Positions 21,410-33,600 of a DNA stretch of 64,000 bases are shown here, in pieces. Each line of letters opens with the position of its first letter. The first letter of the stretch is position 1. The notes under the pieces are model-generated. The model was not told the DNA's origin, did no database searches, and saw nothing but the letters and a program-made list of their open reading frames with translations. Source of the stretch: Endomychus coccineus. Taxonomy: Eukaryota; Arthropoda; Insecta; Coleoptera; Endomychidae. The stretch is from positions 2,232,001 to 2,296,000 of the forward strand of contig OY294070.1 of NCBI GenBank assembly GCA_958510875.1, in the 5' to 3' direction. A program made the translations under genes and the position numbers.

Positions 21410-22943
21410 TTTATTGATTATGAATTATTATTAATGCTTCCGGCTAGCTTTTTATTTTGTTTCTTTTTGAATAATAATGATCCTTCTCTTTTTATATTAT
21501 TTTATGGAATTAAACACAATATTCTTTGAATGTTAAAAAATTTCTATATTTAAATCTCTATGACTCTAATTATCTCAGGGTTTCAAATTTACAATTTAAT
21601 TTTATGTTCTAAGCATAGAACTAGCTTTAACCTCAAAACTATTCAATATTAATAGTTGTTTACAAAATTACAAACGACAATCTTTCTTTCAGATTTACAA
21701 ATAACACTACAATGGAGATATAATAAACAAACTTACTTTTAGTTTATATCCAAAAGTGTGTTTAACTATGTTGGCAATTTTCAATTTAATTCTTTTATAA
21801 TTTCGTTGATGATTCACTTTTACACAATACTATGCTTTTTCACAATAATCACAGGTAACTAATTTGGATTACTTCTTCTTGAGACTCAGGAACTGTTGAT
21901 AATACTTTGTTTTATCCTTTTAGATAAAACATGAAACTTTTCGATGCTTTATTTAAATTATTGATGAATGGCAATCGTTGGAAATTTCTTCTTAATTGGA
22001 GGTTATTACAGCCTTTTTACTGGATTCAGATACTTGGATAATCGTTGACTTTATATACAACTTATTAACTTTGGTTTCTTTGAACCTATCGAAGTTTGGA
22101 ACACTTTCGTTCAATTGGAGGTTATTATAGGTTATAAAATTTTGGTGAGTTGCAGTAGTACTTTCAGTCTACAGATGTAATGGCAAACTCAACTCCTTTA
22201 CTTTCAGATTCGTATTTATAGGCCTCCAAAACCGACGCTACTTTATGTCATAATCAACCTATGAGATGATTGCTTTTCAAATCAAGGATGCCAAGTTAAT
22301 TGTTGTAAAACTGACACAAGTCTTCATTGTTACCAGATTGACATTGGAAATTCCTATTGACCAATCAGAATTTAGTATTCTTTACTTTTTGAATTATTTG
22401 AGATTTTCAACTTATTTTAATTGTTAGTGATTCCTTCTTTTTAAATTAATATTGCCTACATTTTTCCCCACACTTTGGTATAATATAACCTATGATTGGG
22501 TTATTATTAATATGATTATTCCCATATTTATGGTTTTCTTGACAGTTACTTATTCTTAAATCTAATACATATCATATTATATCAATAACATTCTTTTAAC
22601 ATTACATAACTCAAATTTTACTAATCCTAACTTACATCTATAACATTATTCAATGTTTTGTACTATCTCATGATAGTTTTGTAATCATTTTACTTATGAT
22701 TTATGATTTCGTTACACTGAACGTTTCTTCACTTTCACTGAAGTTCTTGTTTATCACTTCTTATTCTATTACATCGTTGTTTATTATGTTTTACATTGTT
22801 AATATTAATATCCTAACTATTATTTAGCTTTTATTATTGTTTTTAATTCCATAAAATGTTTTTTATTTGATCTTTTCTAATTTTCAAAGTTCGGTAAGTT
22901 ATTATTTTTAAATTTTTATTGTCTATGAAATGAAATCATAACA
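21316..22943 (-). repeat. 3' LTR of the element
   Basis: Begins TATTATTAAAAACTC and ends ATCATAACA on the plus strand (minus strand: TGTTATGAT...AATAATA). Near its 3' end it contains a PBS-like ACAACGTGGGGC flanked by two copies of CTCATAAGAG. Confidence 0.93.
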
Positions 22944-22957
22944 AATTCCCCTAAATC
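22944..22957 (-). other. Polypurine tract
   Basis: Minus strand reads GATTTAGGGGAATT directly before the 3' LTR, the usual plus-strand primer position. Confidence 0.65.
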
Positions 22958-23031
22958 AATTTTAACATATTAATCACATTAATATTTAAAATTTATTTAT
23001 CTTTTGATTTTATTTTCTTGAACTAAATTTA

Positions 23032-26025
23032 TTAATAATTATACTTGTATATTTGATCAATATTAAATATTCCCCTTATCTTTCCGTTTTCAGGATTCAT
23101 TAATTCATAACTATTTTCAGCATTTTCATTCATAACTACATATGGACCTTCAAAAGCAAAACATAATTTTCCACATATATTCTTTTTATTATTAGTTACT
23201 CTCATTGCTCTTACTATTACTAATTCACCTATTTCAAATTTAATTAACCTTCCTTTTTTTCTCATTTGCCTATTCATATATTTTCTTGCATTTCTTTCTA
23301 AACTATTACTGATATCTTTCAAAATTTCATTTCGCTCTACTGAATTTTCATCTAACCATTTTCTATCTGGTTCTTCGCCTTTCATTATTAATACAGGTGT
23401 TTTCTCTGTTGTAGTATTTGGACAATGATTTAAACATTTTTCTACTCTGGATATTGATTCATCCCATTGACGATGTTTATCCTCACAAGATATTCTCAGA
23501 TATTTTATTACTTCCTGTATATATCGCTCTGATGGATTGGATTGAGGATGTCTGATGCTTGTTAATTGATGAAAAATTAAATTCCTTTTGCAAAAATACT
23601 TGAAACGTATGTTTTTGAAATATGTTGCGTTATCTGTAATTAACTTTCTTGGCCTACCAATTTCTTCAAAATAGTTTTCTAACTTATGCATTACTTCTCT
23701 ACTTTTTGTCGTTTTGCAAGCATATAATTTTATATATTTAGAAAATAAATCTACTACAACCAAAATATGTCTATTTCCTTTTTCTGTTACTATTAACTCA
23801 CTTAAAAAATCTATTGCTACTATTTCTAAACATTCCTTTACTATAATACTCTTTGCTAAATTGTGGTTAATTATATTTTTAGGCTTTGCTCTTTGACATA
23901 TGTCACATTTCTTTGTGATTTCTTTTGCAATTTGGTAATCTCCTTTACCTATATAATTTTCTCTGAATATGAGCCACATTTTCCTTGCTCCTATGTGATT
24001 GAATTCACTATGTAAATGATTTAAAATTTTTAAAGTTAGGTCTTGATTTATTCTGTATAATTCTTTCCTACCTATATCTTGTAAATAAACTCCCTCTTTG
24101 ATTTTACATTTCTTTTTATCCTTCTCTGATAAAGTACTTTGATTGTTTTTAATGCTCTCTAATGAAAATAAACCCCTTACTTCTAATAAAATATTTGCTC
24201 CTACTTTATATTTCCTTTTATCAATTTTTAAATTCCCCTCTTCTCTTGTTAAAGTATCAGCTATTATATTTAATTTTCCTGGAATATGTTTTATTTCAAA
24301 ATCATATTCCTGCAATAACAAAATCCATCTTTGAATCCTACTGTTTACAAATTTGTTTTTAAATATACTTGTTAATGCACTATGATCAGTTTCTACCCTT
24401 ACTTTATTCCCTAACAAATAAAATCTTAATTTCTTTACACAAAAAACTATACTTGCTAATTCTAATTCAGTAACGCTGTAATTTTTTTCATGAACTTTTG
24501 TCATTCTTGACACAAAACTTATGGGCACTTCTTCATTATTTTGTTTTTGTAATAAAACACCACTGAATCTTTGTTTAGAAGCATCTGTTCTTAATATGAA
24601 AGGTTTATCATATTGTGCATGATAGACTTTTAATTTTTTAATGAAAATATCTTTTAAATTTTGGAAAGCTTCGTGTCTTTCATTATCCCATTTCCATTTT
24701 ACCCCTTTCTTAAGTAATTCTACTAATGGAATCTCCTTCTGACTTAAATCAGGAATGAGCCTTTTGAAATAATTTATTAGACCTAAGAATCCCCTCAAAG
24801 TTTTAAGATTAGTGGGTCTTTTGAAATTTTTAATTACATCTAATCTATCTTCATCCATTTCTAAACCTTCCCTCGTTAATTTATAACCCAAAAATTTAAT
24901 TTCTGTTTTATAGAATTCACATTTCTCAATATTTATTTTTAAACCTGCTATATCTAATTCGTTCAAAACTAATTTTATGTGATCTTTATGTTCTTCTACT
25001 GTTCTAGAAAATATTAATATGTCATCGATATAATGAACTACAAAAATTTCAAATTTATTTAATATTTGATTCATACTTCTAACTAACGCACTGCATGCAC
25101 TTTGAATACCAAAAGGCGTAACTTTAAAACGATACACTTCTCCATCTATCATAAAACCAGTGTAATCTCTACAACTTTCATGTAAAGGAATCAACCAGAA
25201 ACTATGTCTTAAATCAACTTTACTAAAAATTTGTGCCTTTATTATTCTACCAAAAATTGACTCTATATTTTTAGGAGCTTCATATTGTGGTACTGACAAT
25301 CTATTCAATGTTCGAGCATCTAAACATAACCTAATATCACCATTTGACTTTTTTGCTATAACAATAGGGTTTATATATTTTGTTTTACTTCTTTCTATTA
25401 TGTCTTGTTCTAGCATTTCACCGATTTTTTTCCTAACATCTTCTATGTACTTGTATGGGATTGGATAGTTCTTGGATTTAAAATTTTCAATTTCTTTGAC
25501 TTGGAATTTATGAATATAATTACTAGCTATACGAGTTTCATCAATTATTAAACCTTTATGTTGTGAAATTATTTCTGATATTATTCCCCTATACTTCTCG
25601 GATATTTTCATCTGCGAGATTATTTCATTTAAATTTCTGCTTGAGTCTTTTCTTTCGACCGCATTTATTATATTGCAACCTTCATTTGGTCTGTCAATAT
25701 TTTCATTTTCCCCTTTCCCTATCTTTATAATTTCATCTAACAACTTTATTTCCTTTTCCTCGTAATCTATAATAATTCCATGCTTTTCTAATTCATCAGT
25801 TCCCATAACAATATCCAATTTCATATTCGGCACTACAAATAATTGCATCTCCAGACTTGACTTCCCTATTATAATATGCTCAGTAATCATTTTTGATACT
25901 TCAGTAATTTTCTTTCCACTAATATTTACTAATTCTACTTTTGGTATTTTCAATTGATTTGTTAATTTTATTTCAGACAATAGCTCTTCCCTTATTAAAG
26001 ATAGTTCTGATCCTGTATCACACAT
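23032..26025 (-). CDS. pol: pol polyprotein (PR-RT-RH-IN)
   Basis: 997 residues from the first ATG; the frame is open further upstream and is -1 to gag, so the real protein probably starts by frameshift. Domains in order: aspartic protease (CDTGS at residues 2-6); reverse transcriptase with IRLCLDARTLN, FSKVDLRHSFW and the catalytic HYIDDILIF near residue 330 (YIDD rather than the commoner YVDD); RNase H (FILRTDAS, TELELAS, ETDHSAL); and integrase with an HHCC finger (H..NHIGA then CDICQ) and a DDE core (VAIDFLSELI, ITDNATYF, NPSERYIQE). All catalytic residues are present and no stop interrupts it, so it looks active. No env ORF follows. Confidence 0.95.
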   Translation of the reverse strand: MCDTGSELSLIREELLSEIKLTNQLKIPKVELVNISGKKITEVSKMITEHIIIGKSSLEMQLFVVPNMKLDIVMGTDELEKHGIIIDYEEKEIKLLDEIIKIGKGENENIDRPNEGCNIINAVERKDSSRNLNEIISQMKISEKYRGIISEIISQHKGLIIDETRIASNYIHKFQVKEIENFKSKNYPIPYKYIEDVRKKIGEMLEQDIIERSKTKYINPIVIAKKSNGDIRLCLDARTLNRLSVPQYEAPKNIESIFGRIIKAQIFSKVDLRHSFWLIPLHESCRDYTGFMIDGEVYRFKVTPFGIQSACSALVRSMNQILNKFEIFVVHYIDDILIFSRTVEEHKDHIKLVLNELDIAGLKINIEKCEFYKTEIKFLGYKLTREGLEMDEDRLDVIKNFKRPTNLKTLRGFLGLINYFKRLIPDLSQKEIPLVELLKKGVKWKWDNERHEAFQNLKDIFIKKLKVYHAQYDKPFILRTDASKQRFSGVLLQKQNNEEVPISFVSRMTKVHEKNYSVTELELASIVFCVKKLRFYLLGNKVRVETDHSALTSIFKNKFVNSRIQRWILLLQEYDFEIKHIPGKLNIIADTLTREEGNLKIDKRKYKVGANILLEVRGLFSLESIKNNQSTLSEKDKKKCKIKEGVYLQDIGRKELYRINQDLTLKILNHLHSEFNHIGARKMWLIFRENYIGKGDYQIAKEITKKCDICQRAKPKNIINHNLAKSIIVKECLEIVAIDFLSELIVTEKGNRHILVVVDLFSKYIKLYACKTTKSREVMHKLENYFEEIGRPRKLITDNATYFKNIRFKYFCKRNLIFHQLTSIRHPQSNPSERYIQEVIKYLRISCEDKHRQWDESISRVEKCLNHCPNTTTEKTPVLIMKGEEPDRKWLDENSVERNEILKDISNSLERNARKYMNRQMRKKGRLIKFEIGELVIVRAMRVTNNKKNICGKLCFAFEGPYVVMNENAENSYELMNPENGKIRGIFNIDQIYKYNY

Positions 26026-26162
26026 AATTTCTACTTCTTTCCCTTTTAAAAAACCTTTTAATTTAATTAAACCTATACTTTCATTTTCTTCCCTTTGCTG
26101 TTCGTAGTCAATGTATTCCCTCTGATGTTCATATAATACATTAACGTGGTATTCGTGCTTTC

Positions 26163-27554
26163 TTAAAAATCCTGATTTTGTTGATTATTTTGACTTGAAG
26201 AGTCTTCCCTTTCCATATTATTTTCTATCCTACTACAGTTTACTTCCCTTTGATTGTTTTCATTTCTACTATTATTTCTATTATTATTATTATTTTGACT
26301 TCTATAATCCCTATATCTATTTCTATTTTGATTAGCATTATTTCCATTATATCTATGTTCCCTATTATAATAATTTTGGTTTCTATTATCTCTATTTCTA
26401 AAATTGTTTTGATAATTATTATTTTGTAATCTATTATTATAATTTTGATTTCCCCTGTAATTGTTCCTGTTATCATTATATCCATTTTGTTGCCTAGTTC
26501 CAATGTTATTCTTATTATCAATTCTATTTAAGTATGATAGTAGTTGATTCATGTTTTTAATATTTGCAATGGCTATTGCCTCAGATATTTGACTTCGATA
26601 CTGTCTTGAAATGTATAAAACTATCTCTTCCTCTCTCATTTTAGGTTCTAAATATTGCGCTTCATTATATAGGCTAAGTGCATAAGCACTCATGCTTTTT
26701 CTAGTCCCTTCTATATACTTCCTAAAATATAATCTTTCTCGACATTTCGATTGTTCATTTTCACCCCAAAAATTATTTAAAAACTCATCTATAAACTCAT
26801 CTAAACTATTTAATTCCCTTTCTTTGCAATTGAACCACAACAAAGGTTCATCAACCAATCGTTCTCTTATTAATTTTTTCATTCTCTCTATATTCCTTTC
26901 ATACTGTATTTCATTTTTCAAATCTTTAACAAAAATGCATGGATGTAATAATTTTATGTTTCCATTAAATTTTATTGTATTCTCATGACCTACATTTCTG
27001 TATTCTATATTCATTCTCTCTTCGGATCTATTCTCAATTCTTTTTATTCTTTCATCTTGTTCATTTATCATTTTTTTCTGATTTTCTCTTATACTTTGTA
27101 CATTCACATTTACATTCTCTTCAATATTCTTCCCCATATCATTCATTCTATTTTCCATAATATCTATTTCTTTCTCTACATTATTAAACTTTCTATTTAC
27201 AAAGCTATTATATTCTTCTAATTTATTATCTATACTTTCTTCAACATGTTGTCTTATTTCCTTTTTTTCAGTTTCAACTATTCTCATAATTTCCTCAGTT
27301 CTTTTATCAAATTTATCATTCACTCTCTTAATTTCATCTCTTATATCACTCATACCTTGTTCAATTCTAGCATTAGTTTCATTCTTACATTGTTCAATTT
27401 TTTTATTTGTTTCATTAGCTTTTAAATTTAAACTTTCAAGCAATATCATTATTTGTGATTGACTATCTATTATTGGTGGTCTTTCTGCACTAATCATTTC
27501 ACCCTCTTGATCAAATCCTATCAATTCTGGAGTCCTCTGTCTATCTCCTTCCAT
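26163..27554 (-). CDS. gag: gag polyprotein without zinc knuckle
   Basis: 463 residues. Residues about 40-180 are strongly charged heptad-like sequence, a probable coiled coil. Residues about 195-345 match the capsid type of Gypsy elements (EFIDEFLNNFWGENE, then YALSLYNEAQYLEP). The last 100 residues are extremely Asn/Arg/Tyr-rich with no CCHC motif, so a basic Asn-rich tail seems to replace the zinc knuckle. The stop overlaps pol, which is open in the -1 frame across GATTTTTAAG; this is a plausible slip region but not a textbook heptamer. Confidence 0.9.
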   Translation of the reverse strand: MEGDRQRTPELIGFDQEGEMISAERPPIIDSQSQIMILLESLNLKANETNKKIEQCKNETNARIEQGMSDIRDEIKRVNDKFDKRTEEIMRIVETEKKEIRQHVEESIDNKLEEYNSFVNRKFNNVEKEIDIMENRMNDMGKNIEENVNVNVQSIRENQKKMINEQDERIKRIENRSEERMNIEYRNVGHENTIKFNGNIKLLHPCIFVKDLKNEIQYERNIERMKKLIRERLVDEPLLWFNCKERELNSLDEFIDEFLNNFWGENEQSKCRERLYFRKYIEGTRKSMSAYALSLYNEAQYLEPKMREEEIVLYISRQYRSQISEAIAIANIKNMNQLLSYLNRIDNKNNIGTRQQNGYNDNRNNYRGNQNYNNRLQNNNYQNNFRNRDNRNQNYYNREHRYNGNNANQNRNRYRDYRSQNNNNNRNNSRNENNQREVNCSRIENNMEREDSSSQNNQQNQDF

Positions 27555-27625
27555 TTTTACTTTCTTATTAATTAATCTAGTTCTTTAAATTATTTTGATT
27601 CGCGGTTCTATTCCTTTTTTCAAAT

Positions 27626-27645
27626 GGCCTCACGTTTGAGCGACA
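27626..27645 (-). other. Primer-binding site
   Basis: Two bases after the 5' LTR the minus strand reads TGTCGCTCAAACGTGAGGCC. This is a variant of the Lys-type PBS TGGCGCCCAACGTGGGGC present in the related copy at 56785. Confidence 0.65.
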
Positions 27646-27647
27646 AT

Positions 27648-29275
27648 TATTATTAAAAACTCTTATGAGTTTATTTTGCCCCACGTTGTGGTGACAATTA
27701 TTACTAAAAACTCTTATGAGTTCATTTTTAGTTTCTTTTAATTTATTGATTATGAATTATTATTAATGCTTCCGGCTAGCTTTTTATTTTGTTTCTTTTT
27801 GAATAATAATGATCCTTCTCTTTTTATATTATTTTATGGAATTAAACACAATATTCTTTGAATGTTAAAAAATTTCTATATTTAAATCTCTATGACTCTA
27901 ATTATCTCAGGGTTTCAAATTTACAATTTAATTTTATGTTCTAAGCATAGAACTAGCTTTAACCTCAAAACTATTCAATATTAATAGTTGTTTACAAAAT
28001 TACAAACGACAATCTTTCTTTCAGATTTACAAATAACACTACAATGGAGATATAATAAACAAACTTACTTTTAGTTTATATCCAAAAGTGTGTTTAACTA
28101 TGTTGGCAATTTTCAATTTAATTCTTTTATAATTTCGTTGATGATTCACTTTTACACAATACTATGCTTTTTCACAATAATCACAGGTAACTAATTTGGA
28201 TTACTTCTTCTTGAGACTCAGGAACTGTTGATAATACTTTGTTTTATCCTTTTAGATAAAACATGAAACTTTTCGATGCTTTATTTAAATTATTGATGAA
28301 TGGCAATCGTTGGAAATTTCTTCTTAATTGGAGGTTATTACAGCCTTTTTACTGGATTCAGATACTTGGATAATCGTTGACTTTATATACAACTTATTAA
28401 CTTTGGTTTCTTTGAACCTATCGAAGTTTGGAACACTTTCGTTCAATTGGAGGTTATTATAGGTTATAAAATTTTGGTGAGTTGCAGTAGTACTTTCAGT
28501 CTACAGATGTAATGGCAAACTCAACTCCTTTACTTTCAGATTCGTATTTATAGGCCTCCAAAACCGACGCTACTTTATGTCATAATCAACCTATGAGATG
28601 ATTGCTTTTCAAATCAAGGATGCCAAGTTAATTGTTGTAAAACTGACACAAGTCTTCATTGTTACCAGATTGACATTGGAAATTCCTATTGACCAATCAG
28701 AATTTAGTATTCTTTACTTTTTGAATTATTTGAGATTTTCAACTTATTTTAATTGTTAGTGATTCCTTCTTTTTAAATTAATATTGCCTACATTTTTCCC
28801 CACACTTTGGTATAATATAACCTATGATTGGGTTATTATTAATATGATTATTCCCATATTTATGGTTTTCTTGACAGTTACTTATTCTTAAATCTAATAC
28901 ATATCATATTATATCAATAACATTCTTTTAACATTACATAACTCAAATTTTACTAATCCTAACTTACATCTATAACATTATTCAATGTTTTGTACTATCT
29001 CATGATAGTTTTGTAATCATTTTACTTATGATTTATGATTTCGTTACACTGAACGTTTCTTCACTTTCACTGAAGTTCTTGTTTATCACTTCTTATTCTA
29101 TTACATCGTTGTTTATTATGTTTTACATTGTTAATATTAATATCCTAACTATTATTTAGCTTTTATTATTGTTTTTAATTCCATAAAATGTTTTTTATTT
29201 GATCTTTTCTAATTTTCAAAGTTCGGTAAGTTATTATTTTTAAATTTTTATTGTCTATGAAATGAAATCATAACA
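27648..29275 (-). repeat. 5' LTR of the element
   Basis: 1628 bp, same ends and same internal PBS-like duplication as the 3' LTR. It should carry the promoter of the element; none was located precisely. Confidence 0.93.
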
Positions 29276-29279
29276 GTAC
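29276..29279. other. Target-site duplication GTAC (right)
   Basis: GTAC directly after the 5' LTR edge. Confidence 0.9.
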
Positions 29280-29420
29280 AGTAGGCATCAAACCACTTGA
29301 TGTAGAAATACAGAAGTAAATTATCAAGTAAAATATCACATCAACTCTAATCAGACTAGGGAGAATATACACAAGTGTCAATATTGCGATTATGAAATTA
29401 CACAAGAGTCAGTATTGTAA
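29280..29420 (+). pseudogene. Severed 3' end of zinc-finger gene 1
   Basis: Continues the exon-2 frame for 13 codons to TAA at 29317-29319. Beyond that, 29336-29400 is a decayed extra finger segment (CACATCAACTC... then IHKCQYCDYE) out of the main frame. This shows the array once had more fingers or was duplicated. Confidence 0.75.
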
Positions 29421-30624
29421 TGTGCATATTTGTCCACCAAACTTTTTAGGAAACTATGTCATGAAGAAAGTAAACCCTTGCCTTCCTCAATCCCAATATA
29501 AGGGTGTTTGTTTATGACGTGTTATAGTCAACTAAAAGTACCTTTCTTGACAATATTAACTATTCAAAAGTGCATAGTTTTAACAAAATTGAGGATAGCT
29601 TGGAGAAACAGTAGTTCCTACTCAAAATCTGCCACAATACAGTGTCTACTTCACCAGAGGTTTGTGGTAACCGTCTGAACCATTTATGAAGGAAATTCAA
29701 ACGTTGGAAGCTGTATTCAAAATTATGACATCAGTTATTAAAGAGAAACCATCATAAGTTGTACTATAAATAAATTAACTTCCCTACACATTTCATCATC
29801 TACAGCAAAATTCCAATTTCTAGATCGATTTAATCTTACTTCGATGCTTCATTCAATAAATAAACTATTATGTCAATTCAAGCATTAAATATTGCATGCA
29901 TTACATGACAATCCAATTTAGATACTTCCCCGATGACAGAAAAGTAATAACAAATATTAGAACTACTGACGGAAATGTGATAACCATAGATATTATGTAT
30001 ATACAATATCTATGGTAATAACTGATATTAGAACTACAGATGGCTTCAAGCCGATTCGAGCAATAATAAAGTGGTATATGCTCTATGTTAACCTGAGCAT
30101 AGACATTAAGCAGGAACAGAACTATTAGTACCTTCCAACACTTGTAGCTCGTACGGTACGGATCATGATACTCGTTAACTTCATCAAACAGCAAGTATTC
30201 ACCAAATACTTATGAAATCAGTTATTAGACCAAGCTACATATCACAGTAATAAGACACTGTGACACTGCATTAAATATATACCTAGTAAACGGCTATAGA
30301 CATCAACGTCAATTAGATCAGAGTATTTTTCACGTCGCTGGTCTAAATGCACTCACACAGAATCTCAGGTAGACTTAATGATTAATTAGATCATAGAGTA
30401 TTTTTCACGTCGCTGGTTTAAATGTACTCACACAGAATCTCTGGTAGACGTAATGATTGCTATCAGATAGTTGAAAGTACATATCTCAGAAATTGTCGTC
30501 AGACAGGATTTAAACCGCAAGTACTAACATGAACCTACAGCTGATTACCAGCTAAGCAAATATTTATATCGGTTGTATTTTGTATTATGATTAGTTGTTC
30601 AAAGTATCAGTAAAGTTATAAATC
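29421..30624. other. Intergenic stretch before SLC35F6
   Basis: No gene recognised. It contains a hairpin ACCATAGATATT/AATATCTATGGT (about 29979-30017) and a tandem duplication at 30313-30459. Parts of 29870-29930 resemble 19366-19415 upstream of zinc-finger gene 1. Confidence 0.5.
30313..30459. repeat. Two-copy tandem repeat of about 73 bp
   Basis: Two adjacent copies beginning ATTAGATCAGAG / ATTAGATCATAGAG and running through TTTTTCACGTCGCTGG and GGTAGAC, with a few substitutions. Confidence 0.75.
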
Positions 30625-33600
30625 ATGGCTTGGACAAAGTATCAATTAACATTAGCTTTGGTAATGGTAGTTACTGGAAGTATAAATACTTTAAGCACGA
30701 AGTAAGTATATATTGAACGTGATATATTTTCAAAATAATTGACGCATCATTCTAGATGGGCGGATGATATACATTCGTTAGGTCGTGATGGAAAGATTCG
30801 GGTATTCGACCATCCGTTTTTCCAGGCGTCAACTATGTTCTTCGGTGAAGTACTATGCCTTGTAACTTTCAAAATTCTGTATAAAGTTTACAGTATGAGA
30901 GGGGTGATTTAACGAATTAGATTAACAGATTCCAGAGTTTTGTATAACTTCTCATTGTTGTAGGACGGTTCTGAAGATGTCAACGAATTCACGAAAGGGA
31001 ATAGGAATTTCAGTCCTTTCAAGTTATTTCTACCGGCAATGTGTGACATGACGGCCACATCTATCATGTACATAGGCCTTAATCTAACTTACGCGTCAAG
31101 TTTTCAGATGTTCAGAGGTAAATTATCATAATTCTACTATTAATTGTTTTGAATTAAATAGTGGTAAATGGAGTGTAACGTTTTTTCAGGTTCGGTTATT
31201 ATATTCGTTGGTTTATTGAGTGTGGGGTTCTTGGAAAGACTCTTGAAAAAACGTGAATGGACGGGCATTGGATTTGTCATTATAGGACTTATAATCGTTG
31301 GTGCAGCAGATTTTATGACCAAAGACACAAATGCTGGCAACCATGGCCGTAACGACATTATAACTGGGGATTTGTTGATTGTAATCGCACAAATTATTAC
31401 TGCCATACAAATGGTTGTTGAAGAAAAATTCGTATCGGGCCTTGACATTCCTCCGTTACAAGCTGTAGGATGGGAAGGTAGGTCATTTTTTGTCTATGAT
31501 ATATTTATTTAGACCAGGAAAAATTCATCCATAACAATTGAATTGTAACACTACAAATAAGAAACAATCCCCTTATTCATTAAAAATACTGTTAAAGTAC
31601 TGAGGACCTTCCGGGTACCAAGTAGCCATCAACAGAGTAAACTAAATTATAAAACAAAATGGGCCAGTTCAAATACTATTTGGAATTGATAGAATATATA
31701 AGAGATTATCCTCAGTTGGAGACTTCATTAAATTGCATTTTCGCTTACGCATTTCCATATATAATGACAACATAAGATCAAAGTGTATCAAATGCCTGAA
31801 TGGCTCCCGTTCATTTTGGACTTTCGCCAAAGCATTTGGTGGAAATTTCACTATGGGTTCATTGCCTCCCCTAATCAAAGATGATGGCACACTGGCAACT
31901 ACACCACAAGAAAAAGTCAATCTTTTTACTGGAATGTTTGTAGCAAATTCCACCTTGGATCCACAAGGGAAGGACCTTTTTAGTATTGCTGCCATCGATA
32001 ACCTGGAATGTCAGCCTGAACTAACACCACTTTTCTACAAATTGTTTACCCTTTCATACAAACTTGGTGTGTATCCTTCCGGATATTAAGCGTGTTCAAA
32101 TAGCCATGTAAATCAAAATCTATACTTGTAATCGCGTAAATGTCGTCAACATATCTATACCGAACTTTCAGAAACTGATTCAATTTTGATTTTAAGGTTT
32201 CAAGTTCGCTTACAAAAATATTGGCCAAAAAAGGAGAGAGTGGATTGCCCATTGCACATCCGCTTGTTTGTTTATAGTAATTTTTGTTAAAATAAAAATA
32301 ATTTTACTCCATACATAAAGATGTAAAGATCACGTATTCTGTGCAGTTTCTATCGGGGATATTAATATTTGAAAGCCATTTCTTCAGAATGTTTATCGAC
32401 TCAGGGATTGGAGTATTTGTAAATAGTAAACCATCAAATGAAACGAGAGTATCACCAGGTTCAAGTTTGAAATCTTTCAATTTTGCAATAAGTTCCAAGG
32501 AATTTTTCATAGGAATACTTGGTGCGGCTTGAAAGTTGCTAAATTCCTTCACTAACCATGATTGGTCTCAGGAATTACCCGGTTTATGAATCTTAGGTAA
32601 GCAATACAGTTTAGGAAGATTAAGATTTGAAAGTCTAAGTTTGTATTTAAAATTATCGGAGATTACAGCTATACACGATTTTAATGAATTATCGACTAGT
32701 TTAACGCATTTTGATAACGGATTCCTGGGTAATCTGTTCATAGGGACCATGATTTAACAAGGTATTTAGTGAATTGTGATTTTCCTTTTTCCCATAATTA
32801 CGAGAGAATTTCCCTCATCTGCTGGCTGTGATATCTTCGTAACATGAGTTGATTATCAAGTATCAAATGTGTTGGTAATGTTGGAAGCCGAATGAAATTG
32901 GGCTGTGATAGAGATGATGTTTTCACGGATACTAAATAATCAAGTCAAGCCGATGATATGGTGGCTGTGATATCTTCGTAACATGAATTGATTATCAAGT
33001 ATCAAATGTGTTGGTAATGTTGGAAGCCGAATGAAATTGGGTTGTGATAAAGATGATGTTTTCACGGATACTAAATAATCAAGTCAAGCCGATGATATGC
33101 TGGCTGTGATATCTTCGTAACATGAATTGATTATCAAGTATCAAATGTGTTGGTAATGTTGGAAGCCGAATGAAATTGGGTTGTGATAAAGATGATGTTT
33201 TCACGGATACTAAATAATCAAGTCAAGCCGATGATATGGTGGCTGTGATATCTTCGTAACATGAATTGATTATCAAGTATCAAATGTGTTGGTAATGTTG
33301 GAAGCCGAATGAAATTGGGTTGTGATAAAGATGATGTTTTCACGGATACTAAATAATCAAGTCAAGCCGATGATATGCTGGCTGTGATATCTTCGTAACA
33401 TGAGTTGATTATCAAGTATCAAATGTGTTGGTAATGTTGGAAGCCGAATGAAATTGGGTTGTGATAAAGATGATGTTTTCACGGATACTAAATAATCAAG
33501 TCAAGCCGATGATATGCTGGCTGTGATATCTTCGTAACATGAGTTGATTATCAAGTATCAAATGTGTTGGTAATGTTGGAAGCCGAATGAAATTGGGCTG

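Larger units (their letters stand above)
21316..29275 (-). mobile_element. Full-length Ty3/Gypsy-type LTR retrotransposon
   Basis: 7960-bp element with two 1628-bp LTRs, flanking GTAC duplications, PBS, gag and pol in sense order on the minus strand. Pol order (protease, RT, RNase H, integrase) is that of Ty3/Gypsy. Both LTRs have the same length, and no difference was seen in the stretches I compared, pointing to a very recent insertion. It interrupts the last codons of zinc-finger gene 1. Confidence 0.95.

Noticed and set aside
29901..30194. 97-residue minus-strand frame
   Set aside because: No family features, overlaps a hairpin and repeats; codon pattern not gene-like.
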